DNA of 15,097 nucleotides from JBKHYJ01 sp046565505 (GTDB lineage Bacteria; Acidobacteriota; Blastocatellia; UBA7656), in contig JBKHYJ010000026.1 of assembly GCA_046565505.1 (NCBI GenBank), positions 1-15,097 on the forward strand. Direction: 5' to 3'. Positions within the stretch are counted from its first letter, which is position 1; each line of letters opens with the position of its first letter. Below are positions 6,134-14,728 of the stretch, one piece after another. The notes beneath the pieces are model-generated. The model ran no database searches. It saw only the letters and a list, made by a program, of their open reading frames with translations, and was not told the DNA's origin. A program made the translations under genes and the position numbers.

Positions 6134-7926
6134 CACAGATTTCCTTTCTTGAACTGGTCGGCGAGGTAATCGCAGGACCTCCAGCACAGCGCCATTATGG
6201 TCCAGGTAGGGTTCTGACACGACGCGCTGACATGGCTGCTGCCATCGACCACGAAGAGATTCTTTACGTCATGCGATTGTTGAAACTGATTCAACACTGA
6301 CGTCTTCGGGTCAGTGCCCATGCGGGCGGTCCCGAGCTCATGTATGGACCACCCCTCCGTCAACACTTCGCGGTTCACGCCGATGACTTCTATGCCGGCG
6401 GCCTCAAACATCTCTCGCGCCGTCTCGGCCATGTCTTTAGCCATCTTCTTTTCGTTGTCTCCGAACTTATAATTAAACCGCAGGACCGGGACGCCCCACC
6501 TGTCTTTCACCTCCTTGTCAATGTCCATGTAATTTTCGTAGCGCGGGAGCACTTCGCCGAATGCGCCCATCTCGATGAACGCGCCGGCGTAATCGCGGAC
6601 CCTCTTCTTGTAGCCCGACCCGAAGCCGGGCGAATCCATCGCATTGCCTGGGAACATGCCTGTCCCGCTCCCGCCCTCGAAACCGTAGCCGCGAATGAAG
6701 TCCGGGCTTCGCTCGGAAAGGTTGCGAAAGCGCGGGATGTAGAACCCCCCCGGCCTGCCATCGTCTAGCGTGCGCGGCTTGCCTGCCAACTCCTTGACTA
6801 GCCCGACTATCCCAGGCCCCATGACGTGCTCGCAGAAGTTATGCCCGACGTGCCCGCTGGAATTCCCTATACCATTCGGGTGAATACTTGATTTCGACAA
6901 CAACATCAGTCGCGCGGATTCAAGGGTCGAAGCCGCAATCACTACGACCTTCGCTTTCGCTTCATAGGTCTTGCCCGATTCGGAATCTATAAAAGCGACT
7001 CCCGACGCTTTGCCCGTATTTTTATCGACCAGCACTTCATGCGCAATCGAGTTGGTCCGCAAGGTGAGCCTGCCCGTTTCCGCCGCCGGGTATATCAGCC
7101 CGGTCGGAGAGTCGAATGCCGCATGTATGTCGCACCCGCCCGCCCGTCTCGCGCACGCGCCCCGACCGTAGCACCGGCTCCGATACTTATTGTGCTTGAG
7201 CCCATCCGTGGTCACGCCCGCGCGGTATGGCGTCAGCACCCGACTCATCTTCTTCAGACTTTGTCGCAGTTTGACCTCGGAGTAGGTGAGTTTGACCGGG
7301 CGCTGAAAAAGGCTGTCGGGCAGGTGAGGAAGGTTCTCTTTCTGCCCGGAGATGCCGAGGTATAGGTCAACCTTGTCGTAGTAAGGGGAGACATCCTTGT
7401 AAGAGATGGGCCAGTCCTCGCCGTACCCGTCATGAGTCTTCGCCTTGAAGTCGTAATCCGACAGCCGCAGCGCGAGCCGCCCCCAGATGTTCGTCTTCCC
7501 GCCCAAGACGCGCGCGCGAACCCATGCGTAGTTCGTCCCGGTGTATGGGTGATCGCGCTCATCAACCACAATGTTCTTGCTGTAGTCGGAGCCCCCCCAC
7601 CCTTGAACGTATGAATAGACGTGATTGTAGGGGCTCCACCTCGCGTATGGCGGCTGGCGGATCGTGTACTCGTTGAAGCTCAGGGCATGTGAGCCGGGCG
7701 GCATGTCGCCCCGCCTCGTGTGGTCGTAAGGCCATTCGGTAGACCTCAGTTCTTTTTCAATGTTCAATCTCTTGCCGGCTTCGAGCATCAGCACTTTCAT
7801 GCCGTGGGAGGTCAGCACATGTGCGGCCATCCCGCCCGCCGCCCCCGATCCGACGATTATGGCATCGTAAACACTGCTCAGGTTGACTTCGGGTTCGCTT
7901 TGCTTGCCGAGACGAATGAAGTTCAT
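6133..7926 (-). CDS. GMC-family FAD-dependent oxidoreductase (sugar/alcohol dehydrogenase)
   Basis: A 597-residue flavoenzyme expected to oxidise a sugar, sugar acid or polyol hydroxyl and pass electrons to a respiratory acceptor. The ADP-binding fold has YDAIIVGSGAAGG (GSGAAG at 26-31) and the ribose-binding Glu49. A central Cys-rich loop (RCYGRGACARRAGGC) and the GMC C-terminal block follow: HELGTARMG with catalytic His529, and NPTWTIMAL with Asn572. ATG 7926 is chosen over GTG 7950 because GAGGG lies five bases ahead of it. There is no signal peptide, so export probably depends on the Tat-signal partner encoded immediately downstream with a one-base overlap. A sigma-70-like promoter is visible at 7980-8008. 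The true substrate cannot be read from sequence, and 'gluconate dehydrogenase' would be over-specific. Confidence 0.92.
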   Translation of the reverse strand: MNFIRLGKQSEPEVNLSSVYDAIIVGSGAAGGMAAHVLTSHGMKVLMLEAGKRLNIEKELRSTEWPYDHTRRGDMPPGSHALSFNEYTIRQPPYARWSPYNHVYSYVQGWGGSDYSKNIVVDERDHPYTGTNYAWVRARVLGGKTNIWGRLALRLSDYDFKAKTHDGYGEDWPISYKDVSPYYDKVDLYLGISGQKENLPHLPDSLFQRPVKLTYSEVKLRQSLKKMSRVLTPYRAGVTTDGLKHNKYRSRCYGRGACARRAGGCDIHAAFDSPTGLIYPAAETGRLTLRTNSIAHEVLVDKNTGKASGVAFIDSESGKTYEAKAKVVVIAASTLESARLMLLSKSSIHPNGIGNSSGHVGHNFCEHVMGPGIVGLVKELAGKPRTLDDGRPGGFYIPRFRNLSERSPDFIRGYGFEGGSGTGMFPGNAMDSPGFGSGYKKRVRDYAGAFIEMGAFGEVLPRYENYMDIDKEVKDRWGVPVLRFNYKFGDNEKKMAKDMAETAREMFEAAGIEVIGVNREVLTEGWSIHELGTARMGTDPKTSVLNQFQQSHDVKNLFVVDGSSHVSASCQNPTWTIMALCWRSCDYLADQFKKGNL

Positions 7927-7979
7927 CGCGCCCTCACTGTAAAACCACACGCATTTTTATCAAGGTCAAAATTTGCGAA

Positions 7980-8008
7980 AGCATATTGACAGCACCGTCG
8001 AATGTCAA
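7980..8008 (-). promoter_or_regulatory. sigma-70-like promoter of the GMC dehydrogenase operon
   Basis: On the minus strand TTGACA (8008-8003) is followed after exactly 17 bases by TATGCT (7985-7980), close to the housekeeping consensus. It lies about 55 bases ahead of the dehydrogenase ATG. Its -35 box is one arm of the inverted repeat 7984-8010, which would let a bound protein block it. Confidence 0.6.
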
Positions 8009-8010
8009 TA
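7984..8010. promoter_or_regulatory. inverted repeat TATTGACA-N11-TGTCAATA in divergent promoter region
   Basis: Perfect eight-base arms (7984-7991 and 8003-8010) with an 11-base centre lie between the divergent dehydrogenase and deacetylase genes. Each arm contains TTGACA read outward on one strand, so the repeat provides -35 elements for both directions. The minus-strand -10 is good; the plus-strand candidate at 8009-8014 (TAACCA) is weak. It looks like a shared operator for both transcription units. Confidence 0.5.
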
Positions 8011-8054
8011 ACCATGCGAACCGCCAGCTAACGAGGGATGAAGCGGAGGCGTAG

Positions 8055-9023
8055 ATGAAACAGATACTTCTCACCTTATTGTCGCTCGCCATGTTATCGC
8101 CGCCCGCCGCCGGCCAGTCGGCCCCCGGCAACCAGGTCGAGCAGCCTTCAAAGAAATCATTGGTCGAGAGACTCGGCTATCCGCCGGATACGAAACTGCT
8201 GATCATACATGCGGACGACCTCGGCATGGCGCATTCAGTAAACGCGGCGTCAATCAAGTCATTCGACAGCGGGCCGATTAACTCGGGCAGCATCATGGTC
8301 CCGTGCCCCTGGTTTGCCGAGATCGCCGCTTATGCGAGGGGCCACGTTGAAGCTGATTTAGGGCTGCACCTGACTCTGACAAGCGAGTGGAAGCTCTTCA
8401 GGTGGGGCCCCGTCTTGTCTAAAGACCGCGTGCCGACGTTGCTGAACCGGGATGGATACCTCTACCCGACGGAGTCAGAGGCAGCCGGGCGGATCGACCC
8501 GCGCGAGGCCGAAGCGGAAATACGCGCTCAGGTGGAGCGTGCGGTCGCTTTTGGTATTCAACCGACGCACCTCGACTCACACATGGGCACGCTTTATCAA
8601 AATAAAGCTCTGTTTGAAATACTGCTCAAAGTGGCACACGATTACAGGCTGCCCGTGATGATATCGAAAGAGTGGTACGAGAGGACCGAATATCTGCCCG
8701 CAATGATCGGGCCTGACGACGTCGTGATAGACAGGATCATAAGTATAGTGCCCGGCGTCGCTCCAGATCGGTGGGCGGGTTTTTATGAAGAGGCGATAAA
8801 AAGCATCCGGCCAGGTATCACTCAAATCATCGTTCACATTGCCTACGACGACGAAGAGATGAGGGCGGCAACAATCGACCACCCGGATTGGGGGGCGGGG
8901 TGGAGGCAGCGTGACTTCAACTTCTTTACAGGCGAAAGGGTGCGGCAGTTATTGAGAGAGAACAGCATCAAGCTGATCACATGGCGGGAAATAGGAAAGT
9001 TAATCGCGAAGCCCAAAAAGTGA
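8055..9023 (+). CDS. secreted ChbG/HpnK (YdjC) family carbohydrate deacetylase
   Basis: A 322-residue metal-dependent deacetylase of the YdjC fold, the family that removes acetyl groups from N-acetylated oligosaccharides such as chitobiose. It has a signal peptide (MKQILLTLLSLAMLSPPAAG, cleavage near GQSA), so it acts outside the cytoplasm, unlike E. coli ChbG. Catalytic features are HADDLGM (Asp54-Asp55), GLHLTLT (His105) and HLDSHMG (His172, His176), all expected for metal binding and catalysis. Beyond the signal peptide the length fits the family. The start at 8055 is supported by GGAGG (8045-8049). It is divergent from the GMC dehydrogenase operon and shares its promoter region, suggesting joint carbohydrate use. 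The exact substrate is unknown. Confidence 0.92.
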   Translation: MKQILLTLLSLAMLSPPAAGQSAPGNQVEQPSKKSLVERLGYPPDTKLLIIHADDLGMAHSVNAASIKSFDSGPINSGSIMVPCPWFAEIAAYARGHVEADLGLHLTLTSEWKLFRWGPVLSKDRVPTLLNRDGYLYPTESEAAGRIDPREAEAEIRAQVERAVAFGIQPTHLDSHMGTLYQNKALFEILLKVAHDYRLPVMISKEWYERTEYLPAMIGPDDVVIDRIISIVPGVAPDRWAGFYEEAIKSIRPGITQIIVHIAYDDEEMRAATIDHPDWGAGWRQRDFNFFTGERVRQLLRENSIKLITWREIGKLIAKPKK

Positions 9024-9435
9024 CAGGTGAGTTTGCGGGACTGCTCTCGCCACAGTATAGCCAGTTACGCGCGGGATTTGCAGCTTTTCTTCGCGGAAAT
9101 CAAAAGCCAGTCGGCCAGATTATCAGGCGGGACCTTGATCGCTTCATCGGACAGCAGCCCGAGCAGAGCCTCCATAAATGTTTTGCTTCTTACGGCCCTC
9201 GCGAGTTTGGATGTCGCCCCCTTTTTACGCCCTGAATATCCTCCCACTCCTTGCGGCCAGTCCCGGCGCAACAGTCGGATTTACAGTCATCAATCCGCGC
9301 GGTACGCGCGTGAAGCGCGCGACGTGTGCCGTGGTTTGAAACATATCCTTCCGTGGGCTCATAATCCAATAGGAGTGAGCGCGGGGCCGCAAACTGCCGC
9401 TCTTCTTCCACCACTTTGAAAGGGAAATTTTTGCC
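9024..9435. other. spacer with unresolved possible coding relics
   Basis: No family was recognised. On the minus strand 9065-9271 an open frame of 68 codons (TTG start, GGAGGATAT internal) contains KTFMEALLGLLSDEAIKVPP and NLADWLLISA, which looks protein-like in composition. On the plus strand a 44-codon frame (9211 to about 9345) reads LLAASPGATVGFTVINPRGT. They overlap in opposite directions, so at most one was real. Neither has a convincing start. Given the relics to the left, a gene fragment is the best guess. Confidence 0.3.
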
Positions 9436-11148
9436 ATGAGTGACCCGACCTCCATTGCCGGACTCGACCTTTCTCCCATTCCGGGCAAGCGCTACCACAA
9501 CTTCGAGCGAGAGTTTCGTGAGGAGTTCATCTATTTCCTGCTGGTGGATCGTTTCCACGATGGCCGCAGTAGGACGCCTTCTCAGACCTCCTCAAGCCGC
9601 TCGCAGGGCAGCGGCGATGCCAACCGGCTCGGCGACTTCTGCGGCGGCACGCTCAAAGGTATTCGGGACCACCTCGACTACATCGCCGGCCTCGGCTGCA
9701 CGGCAATATGGCTCAGCCCCGTCTTCGAGAACAACCCGCATGCTTACCACGGCTATGCGATCCAGAACTACCTGGCGGTTGACTCCAATTTCGGCACCAA
9801 GCAGGACCTGATTGACCTGGTGGATGCGGCCCACAGCCTGGAGATGCGCATCATACTCGACGTCGTTATCAACCACTCGGGCGATAACTGGTCTTACTCA
9901 CCTGACGTGGACTTCTTCTACTTCCAGGACCAGCAGTTCCCCTTCGGAGACTTCCGCCGGCCCGACCGACCGGTCCCGACGGAACTGAGGAATCAGAATT
10001 TCTATCATCGTATGGGGCAGGTCAGGAACTTCGACGACTTCCCCGAGACCCAGCACGGCGACTTCTTCTCGCTCAAGGATTTCAAAAATGACATTGATGA
10101 GCCAGATAACGCGGATGCCGCGGCCCTAGTAAACACACTCATCCTGGCACACTGCTACTGGCTGCGGGAGGCGGACGTGGACGGCTTCCGCGTGGACGCC
10201 GTTAAGCACCTGGGCCCGCTGGCGGTGGCGCGCTTCAGTTCCGAGGTGCGCGAGTACGCCTACAGCCTCGGCAAACGTTCGTTCCGCCTCTTCGGCGAGT
10301 TGATCGCCGGCGACGACGCGATTAACCGCTACATCGGCCCCAGCACGCCGACGCGCGTGGGCGACAAAGAAGTCTTTTTCGGGCTCGACTCCGTTCTGGA
10401 CTTCCCGCTCTACTTCGTGCTGGCGGACGTACTGAAGGGCTTCCGACCGCCTGCGGATCTTATTAACCGTTACGAAGCCCAGCGGCAGCGCGCTTTGAGC
10501 CGCGGCGAACTGGGACGCTTTCTCGTCACGTTCCTCGACAATCACGACAACCCCGGCACGCCGAAAGACGCCCCACATATGCGCTTCGGTGCCCAGAGCC
10601 CGGACGAGCAGGTGGTCGCAGGTGTCGGCTACCTCTTGTGCGCGCTGGGGACGCCTTGCATCTACTACGGTACGGAGCAGGGATTCTCAGGCCAGGGCAT
10701 GGGCGATCGCTTCATCCGCGAGGCGATGTTCGACTTGAATGATCAGCAGCATGACCGGCTGAACCAGAACTGCCGCATCTACCAGCAAATCGGCGAAATC
10801 GCCAAGGTCTTCCGGGGCCAGCCTGCCCTGCGATTCGGGCGGATGTACTTCCGCGAGATTTCGGGCAGCGGGCGCGATTTCGGCCTGCCGCAGGCACACC
10901 CGTGCACCCTGGCTTTCTCACGCATCCTAGCCAATGACGAGGTGTTGGTGGCCTACAATACCTCGACGACTGAAAAGCGCGACGACTTCGTCATCGTAGA
11001 CAATGGGCTGCACAAGGGCGGCGATACGATGCGATTCCTATATGGCGAGTCTGGCGCCGTCAGTGTTGAAAATCACCCGGACCCGAATAACCCTTCGCGA
11101 TTTGTGCGCCTGAAACTCGACCCGATGCAATTTGTTATTCTTCGCTGA
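9436..11148 (+). CDS. GH13 alpha-amylase-family glycoside hydrolase
   Basis: A 570-residue (beta/alpha)8-barrel enzyme acting on alpha-glucosidic bonds of starch, glycogen, maltodextrin or trehalose-type substrates. All four GH13 signature regions are intact: DVVINH (142-147), GFRVDAVKHL with nucleophile Asp254, FGELI with acid/base Glu288, and FLDNHD with transition-state Asp371. The N-terminal EFIYFLLVDRFHDG and the AIWLSPVFEN strand are also typical, and a C-terminal beta domain follows from about 480. No signal peptide is present, implying cytoplasmic glycogen or maltodextrin metabolism. The ATG at 9436 has AAGGGA about a dozen bases ahead, a rather distant ribosome site. It appears monocistronic. 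Assignment to the clan is certain; hydrolase versus transferase or isomerase specificity is not determinable by eye. Confidence 0.93.
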   Translation: MSDPTSIAGLDLSPIPGKRYHNFEREFREEFIYFLLVDRFHDGRSRTPSQTSSSRSQGSGDANRLGDFCGGTLKGIRDHLDYIAGLGCTAIWLSPVFENNPHAYHGYAIQNYLAVDSNFGTKQDLIDLVDAAHSLEMRIILDVVINHSGDNWSYSPDVDFFYFQDQQFPFGDFRRPDRPVPTELRNQNFYHRMGQVRNFDDFPETQHGDFFSLKDFKNDIDEPDNADAAALVNTLILAHCYWLREADVDGFRVDAVKHLGPLAVARFSSEVREYAYSLGKRSFRLFGELIAGDDAINRYIGPSTPTRVGDKEVFFGLDSVLDFPLYFVLADVLKGFRPPADLINRYEAQRQRALSRGELGRFLVTFLDNHDNPGTPKDAPHMRFGAQSPDEQVVAGVGYLLCALGTPCIYYGTEQGFSGQGMGDRFIREAMFDLNDQQHDRLNQNCRIYQQIGEIAKVFRGQPALRFGRMYFREISGSGRDFGLPQAHPCTLAFSRILANDEVLVAYNTSTTEKRDDFVIVDNGLHKGGDTMRFLYGESGAVSVENHPDPNNPSRFVRLKLDPMQFVILR

Positions 11149-11536
11149 GCGCGGCATCACCTACGTCAGGCGAGAGTAAACCGCGCGCCCCTATCCTCGC
11201 CACCCGGCCGGAACCGTTCGGGGACATCCCTGGTGTAAAAGGTGCGATTTCGATCTTTGTCACGGACAACGGTCGAGTCGCTTCCCTCGCCGCAGGCCCG
11301 CGGCATAATCCGGCCGAGCGCGCCTCCGGTGAGGGGCACGCCCCTGCACCGGTCGTCTTTGCCGATACGTCACTACCTGAAAGAGTCCGGCACCCCGGCA
11401 CGCGCGATTCCGATTCTTTGGAAAGGGTAGGCGCTCTTCGTTCTCAGGGATCACGGCATACCTGCGGATTCGGCGAGCAGTGTACTCTTGCGGCCGACCG
11501 ACATCATAGCGAATAGCCCGCCCGGCAACTGATACC
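11149..11536. other. spacer with a start-less open frame
   Basis: Just after the amylase stop, the plus-strand frame ending at TAG 11514-11516 is open for about 120 codons and includes PGVKGAISIFVTDNGRVASL, which resembles real protein. It has no plausible start codon or ribosome site, and I recognise no family. It may be the tail of a lost gene or simply GC-rich open DNA. No terminator hairpin with a T-run was found behind the amylase. Confidence 0.3.
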
Positions 11537-11565
11537 TTGCGCTCCTACACGTCCCGTGATATACA
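11537..11565 (+). promoter_or_regulatory. promoter of the PadR-permease operon
   Basis: TTGCGC (11537-11542) and TATACA (11560-11565) are separated by 17 bases, and TG at 11557-11558 makes an extended -10. Transcription would begin near 11572, leaving a leader of about 18 bases before the PadR ATG. Confidence 0.5.
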
Positions 11566-11572
11566 TGTGTAG
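11545..11572. promoter_or_regulatory. inverted repeat, probable PadR operator
   Basis: CTACACGT (11545-11552) and ATGTGTAG (11565-11572) form an inverted repeat with seven of eight positions matched, spaced by 12 bases. It overlaps the spacer, the -10 box and the expected start point of the operon promoter, which is where an autorepressor would sit. PadR proteins commonly repress their own operons through such dyads. Confidence 0.55.
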
Positions 11573-11589
11573 AAGACCGAGGTATAGAT

Positions 11590-11934
11590 ATGTCAGCAAA
11601 GTATGACCTCCCGCAAGGCACCCTGGACTTATTGGTCCTTAAAGTTATATCGCTCGGCCCTGTCCACGGGTACGCGATCGCACAGCGCCTCCAACAGGTG
11701 TCGCGCGACGTTGTGCAGGTCCCGCAGGGCTCGCTTTACCCGGCGTTGCACCGGCTCGAAAACCGCGGCCTTCTGGCTGCGGACTGGAAGGCGACCGGGA
11801 CCGGGCGTGACGCCAAGTTTTATCGCCTGACCCGGAAAGGGCGGACGCATCTCGAAAGGGAAGCCGCGGGCTGGCGGCGATTGGCCGAAGCAGTCGGTCT
11901 GATCCTCAGAATGTCTGAAGGAGGTGCGAAATGA
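11590..11934 (+). CDS. PadR-family transcriptional regulator
   Basis: A 114-residue winged helix-turn-helix repressor, the usual length of the short (PadR-s2) type. It starts SAKYDLPQGTLDLLVLKVIS, then GPVHGYAIAQRLQ, the wing VPQGSLYPALHRLENRGLL, and FYRLTRKGRTHLERE leading into the dimerisation helix. GAGG (11579-11582) lies seven bases ahead of ATG 11590. Its TGA overlaps the permease ATG (ATGA), so the two are translationally coupled. This pairing is the standard arrangement for acidobacterial orphan permeases. It probably represses the operon through the dyad at 11545-11572, with an unidentified ligand, perhaps a toxic small molecule. Confidence 0.93.
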   Translation: MSAKYDLPQGTLDLLVLKVISLGPVHGYAIAQRLQQVSRDVVQVPQGSLYPALHRLENRGLLAADWKATGTGRDAKFYRLTRKGRTHLEREAAGWRRLAEAVGLILRMSEGGAK

Positions 11935-14585
11935 GCTGGTGGCATCGCCTGTGGCGCCGAGGGAAGATGGAAGAGCAGCTTGAAAAGGAACTGCGATTCC
12001 ATCTCGACCAACACACGGCCGATCTGATCGCGCAGGGCCTAGATCCTGACGAAGCACGCCGTCAGGCCAGGCTTGCTCTCGGCGGTCTGGAGCAGGTGAA
12101 GGAGCAGTGCCGCGATGCCCGCGGCACAAGGTGGATGGAGGACCTGCTTCAGGACTTCCGTTATGCGCTACGCGCCCTGCGGCGGAATCCGGGGTTTGCG
12201 GCCGTCGCCTTGTTGACACTCGCCCTCGGCAGCGGGGCGACGACCGCAATGTTCACCGTCATCAACAGTGTGCTGCTAAAGCCGCTTCCTTACCCCGAAC
12301 CCGACAGGCTGGTCACCCTCCAGGAGCATACGGAAAAGCCAACCCAGTATGGCGATCTGTGGTCATTTGCATACCCTAACTTTCTCGATTGTAAGCAAGA
12401 GATCCGCTCCCTAACTATGGCGGCATGGCGCTACAGCGGAGGCACAGTCAGTGGGCCCGGCGAATCCGAGTACGTTGAGGGCCGCCAGGTCTCGTCCGAA
12501 CTGTTTTCCGTCCTGGGAGTTACCTTCGTACAAGGGCGCGCCTTCCTGCCAGAAGAGGACCGACCCGGCGCAGCACCCGTGATCATCATCAGCTACGGTT
12601 TGTGGCAGCGCCGCTACGGCGGAAGCCCGAGAGCGATCGGTATGCCACTCGTTTTCGAAGGTAAGCCTTTCACCGTTATTGGCATCGCCCCCCCGGGCCT
12701 CAAGTTAGCCGGAGAGGCGGACGTGTTTACCCTGCTCGGTCAAAACACTGAGCCGCGAATGCGGAACCGTGCAGTGCATCCCGGCATTAATGTCTGGGCG
12801 CGCCTCCGGCCGGGCGCGACGCTGGTCGAGGCACAGTCGGAGCTGGCGCTGATCGGCCATCATCTGGCTGAACAGTACCCGGAATCCAATGAGGGCCGCG
12901 GCTTCTTGGCGCAGCCGCTTCGCCCGGATGTGGGAGATGTCAGGTCCATGTTATGGCTGCTGATGGGAGCGGTCAGCCTGGTGCTGCTGATTGCGTGCGT
13001 AAATGTAGCCAGCCTGCTGCTGGCGCGCGCGGTTTCGCGCGAGCGTGAACTTGCCATTCGCATGGCACTCGGGGCAGGCCGGAGTCGGTTGGTGCGCCAA
13101 TGCCTGACCGAAAGCGCCGTGTTGGGGCTTTCCGGAGGCGTGCTCGGCGTCTTGCTCGCGGCCATTGGCATACAGCCATTTGTGGAGTTCTGGCCGGGCA
13201 GTTTGCCGCGCGCTGAAGAGGTCCATCTCGATTGGCATGTGCTGCTGTTTGCACTTGCCGTATCCCTGTTAAGCGGCCTTCTTTTCGGGCTGGCGCCGGC
13301 CTTGCGCGCTCCCGCCCGCGGACTGGAACAGACACTCCGTGCCGGGGCACGATCCGTTGCGGGAAGCTCCCGCCGTCTGCACGGCGGCTTTGTCATATCC
13401 GAGATCGCCCTGGCGGTAGTGCTGCTGGTATCTGCCGGGATGCTCGGGCGCACGCTCCTACATCTTTCATCCCTTGATCCGGGTGTTAACACACGCAACG
13501 TACTGGTCACGCGCATGAGGCTTTCGCCTGGCGTGCTCGAAAACCCCGCTCAGATACGTGCGGCCTGGCAGGACGTCCTGGGTCGTGCGCGGCGCGTACC
13601 GGGAGTGGAGTCCGTTGCGATGGTCGACACTGTTCCGATGCGTGAAGGCAATAACCAACTGGGCTATTGGACTACGCCAGACGCGCCGCCATTGAACCAA
13701 ATGCCACTCGCGTTGGCAACGAGCGTGACGCCGGAATACCTGAACGTCATGGGCATTCCGCTGCGCGAAGGCCGGTTTTTCGATGAACACGATCACATGG
13801 ACAATGAGCCCGTCGTAGTGATCGATGACGTTTTGGCACAACGCGCCTTCGGCGGGCAGGAGGCGGTCGGGAAGCGCCTCTGGATCCAGGCCCAGCCCTG
13901 GACCACGGTTGGCCCGGCCCGCGTGGTGGGAGTAGTAGGGCATGTCCGGCATTGGGGACTCGACGGCGATGATCAGGCTCAAGTGCGCGATCAGATCTAT
14001 TATCCTTTTGCACAGGTGCCGGACCCGCTGTTGCCGTTTTTTTCCTCACTAATGTCGGTTTCGATCCGGACCAGCATCGACCCATTGAATTTGGTGGAAC
14101 CGCTGCGGCGAGAATTGCGCGGAACTTCTGGCGATCAAGTCCTCTATCAAGTTCGTACTATGGAACAACTCGCGAGCGGCACGCTCGCCCGGCAACGCTT
14201 CCTTATGCTGTTGTTCGGCATATTCGCCGGCCTGGCTTTGCTGCTGGCGTGCGTCGGCATTTATGGCGTGCTGGCATACTTGACCGGCCAGCGTGTGCCG
14301 GAAATTGGTGTGCGGATGGCGCTCGGAGCCAGCGCTCGCGATGTCATGCAGCTTGTGCTCCGGCAGAGCCTTGAAATGATTCTCGCCGGCATCGGTTTGG
14401 GAATAGCTGCGGCCTTGGCGGCGGGGCGTTTATTGGAGCACCTGGTACCGGCAGTCCAGTCGACGGAACCGTTGACCTTCGCCATAATGATTTCCGTGCT
14501 GGTAGTTGCTGCGCTGTTCGCTAGTTTTATACCAGCCCGTCGCGCGAGCCGGATAGACCCAATAAGCGCCCTGCGGCAAGAGTAA
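11931..14585 (+). CDS. ADOP-type duplicated ABC transporter permease (MacB/FtsX family)
   Basis: An 884-residue inner-membrane protein built from two FtsX-like halves. An N-terminal helical prefix (1-85: EEQLEKELRFHLDQ, GLDPDEARRQARLALGG) precedes helix 1 (about 88-112), a large MacB-type periplasmic core, and three helices near 340-368, 395-420 and 437-460. The second half repeats the plan: helix near 486-510, a second periplasmic domain, then helices near 759-785, 813-835 and 850-872, ending ARRASRIDPISALRQE. GGAGG sits a few bases ahead of the ATG, which overlaps padR by four bases. No ATPase or membrane-fusion gene is adjacent, as is typical of the 'acidobacterial duplicated orphan permease' group (TIGR03434). 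The substrate is unknown; lipoprotein, peptide or drug handling is inferred from MacB. Confidence 0.95.
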   Translation: MSWWHRLWRRGKMEEQLEKELRFHLDQHTADLIAQGLDPDEARRQARLALGGLEQVKEQCRDARGTRWMEDLLQDFRYALRALRRNPGFAAVALLTLALGSGATTAMFTVINSVLLKPLPYPEPDRLVTLQEHTEKPTQYGDLWSFAYPNFLDCKQEIRSLTMAAWRYSGGTVSGPGESEYVEGRQVSSELFSVLGVTFVQGRAFLPEEDRPGAAPVIIISYGLWQRRYGGSPRAIGMPLVFEGKPFTVIGIAPPGLKLAGEADVFTLLGQNTEPRMRNRAVHPGINVWARLRPGATLVEAQSELALIGHHLAEQYPESNEGRGFLAQPLRPDVGDVRSMLWLLMGAVSLVLLIACVNVASLLLARAVSRERELAIRMALGAGRSRLVRQCLTESAVLGLSGGVLGVLLAAIGIQPFVEFWPGSLPRAEEVHLDWHVLLFALAVSLLSGLLFGLAPALRAPARGLEQTLRAGARSVAGSSRRLHGGFVISEIALAVVLLVSAGMLGRTLLHLSSLDPGVNTRNVLVTRMRLSPGVLENPAQIRAAWQDVLGRARRVPGVESVAMVDTVPMREGNNQLGYWTTPDAPPLNQMPLALATSVTPEYLNVMGIPLREGRFFDEHDHMDNEPVVVIDDVLAQRAFGGQEAVGKRLWIQAQPWTTVGPARVVGVVGHVRHWGLDGDDQAQVRDQIYYPFAQVPDPLLPFFSSLMSVSIRTSIDPLNLVEPLRRELRGTSGDQVLYQVRTMEQLASGTLARQRFLMLLFGIFAGLALLLACVGIYGVLAYLTGQRVPEIGVRMALGASARDVMQLVLRQSLEMILAGIGLGIAAALAAGRLLEHLVPAVQSTEPLTFAIMISVLVVAALFASFIPARRASRIDPISALRQE

Positions 14586-14728
14586 TAGAGATTCGACTCA
14601 AGGCGGCGGTGGAAGCAGGAAAATTAATGCCCTCACGACTGATGACAGGGCAGAGCAAGAACTCTTGCGCCTGAGAAGATTGATTTACAGCGCTGCTCAC
14701 TTGAACGCGACCGAGAGCCAGGAGTAAG
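14586..14728. other. spacer before the transposase; probable element left end
   Basis: A 143-base gap between the permease stop and the transposase start. It contains one short dyad, GCAAGA-AC-TCTTGC (14655-14668). The left terminal inverted repeat and TA target site of the insertion element should lie here but cannot be fixed without the right end. Confidence 0.35.

Noticed and set aside
9225..9488. Minus-strand frame of 87 codons crossing the amylase start
   Set aside because: It overlaps the amylase N-terminus and its ribosome site in antisense, and it has no recognised family.
12860..13516. Long minus-strand frame within the permease gene
   Set aside because: It is a Ser/Arg/Pro-rich antisense shadow of a clearly coding GC-rich gene.
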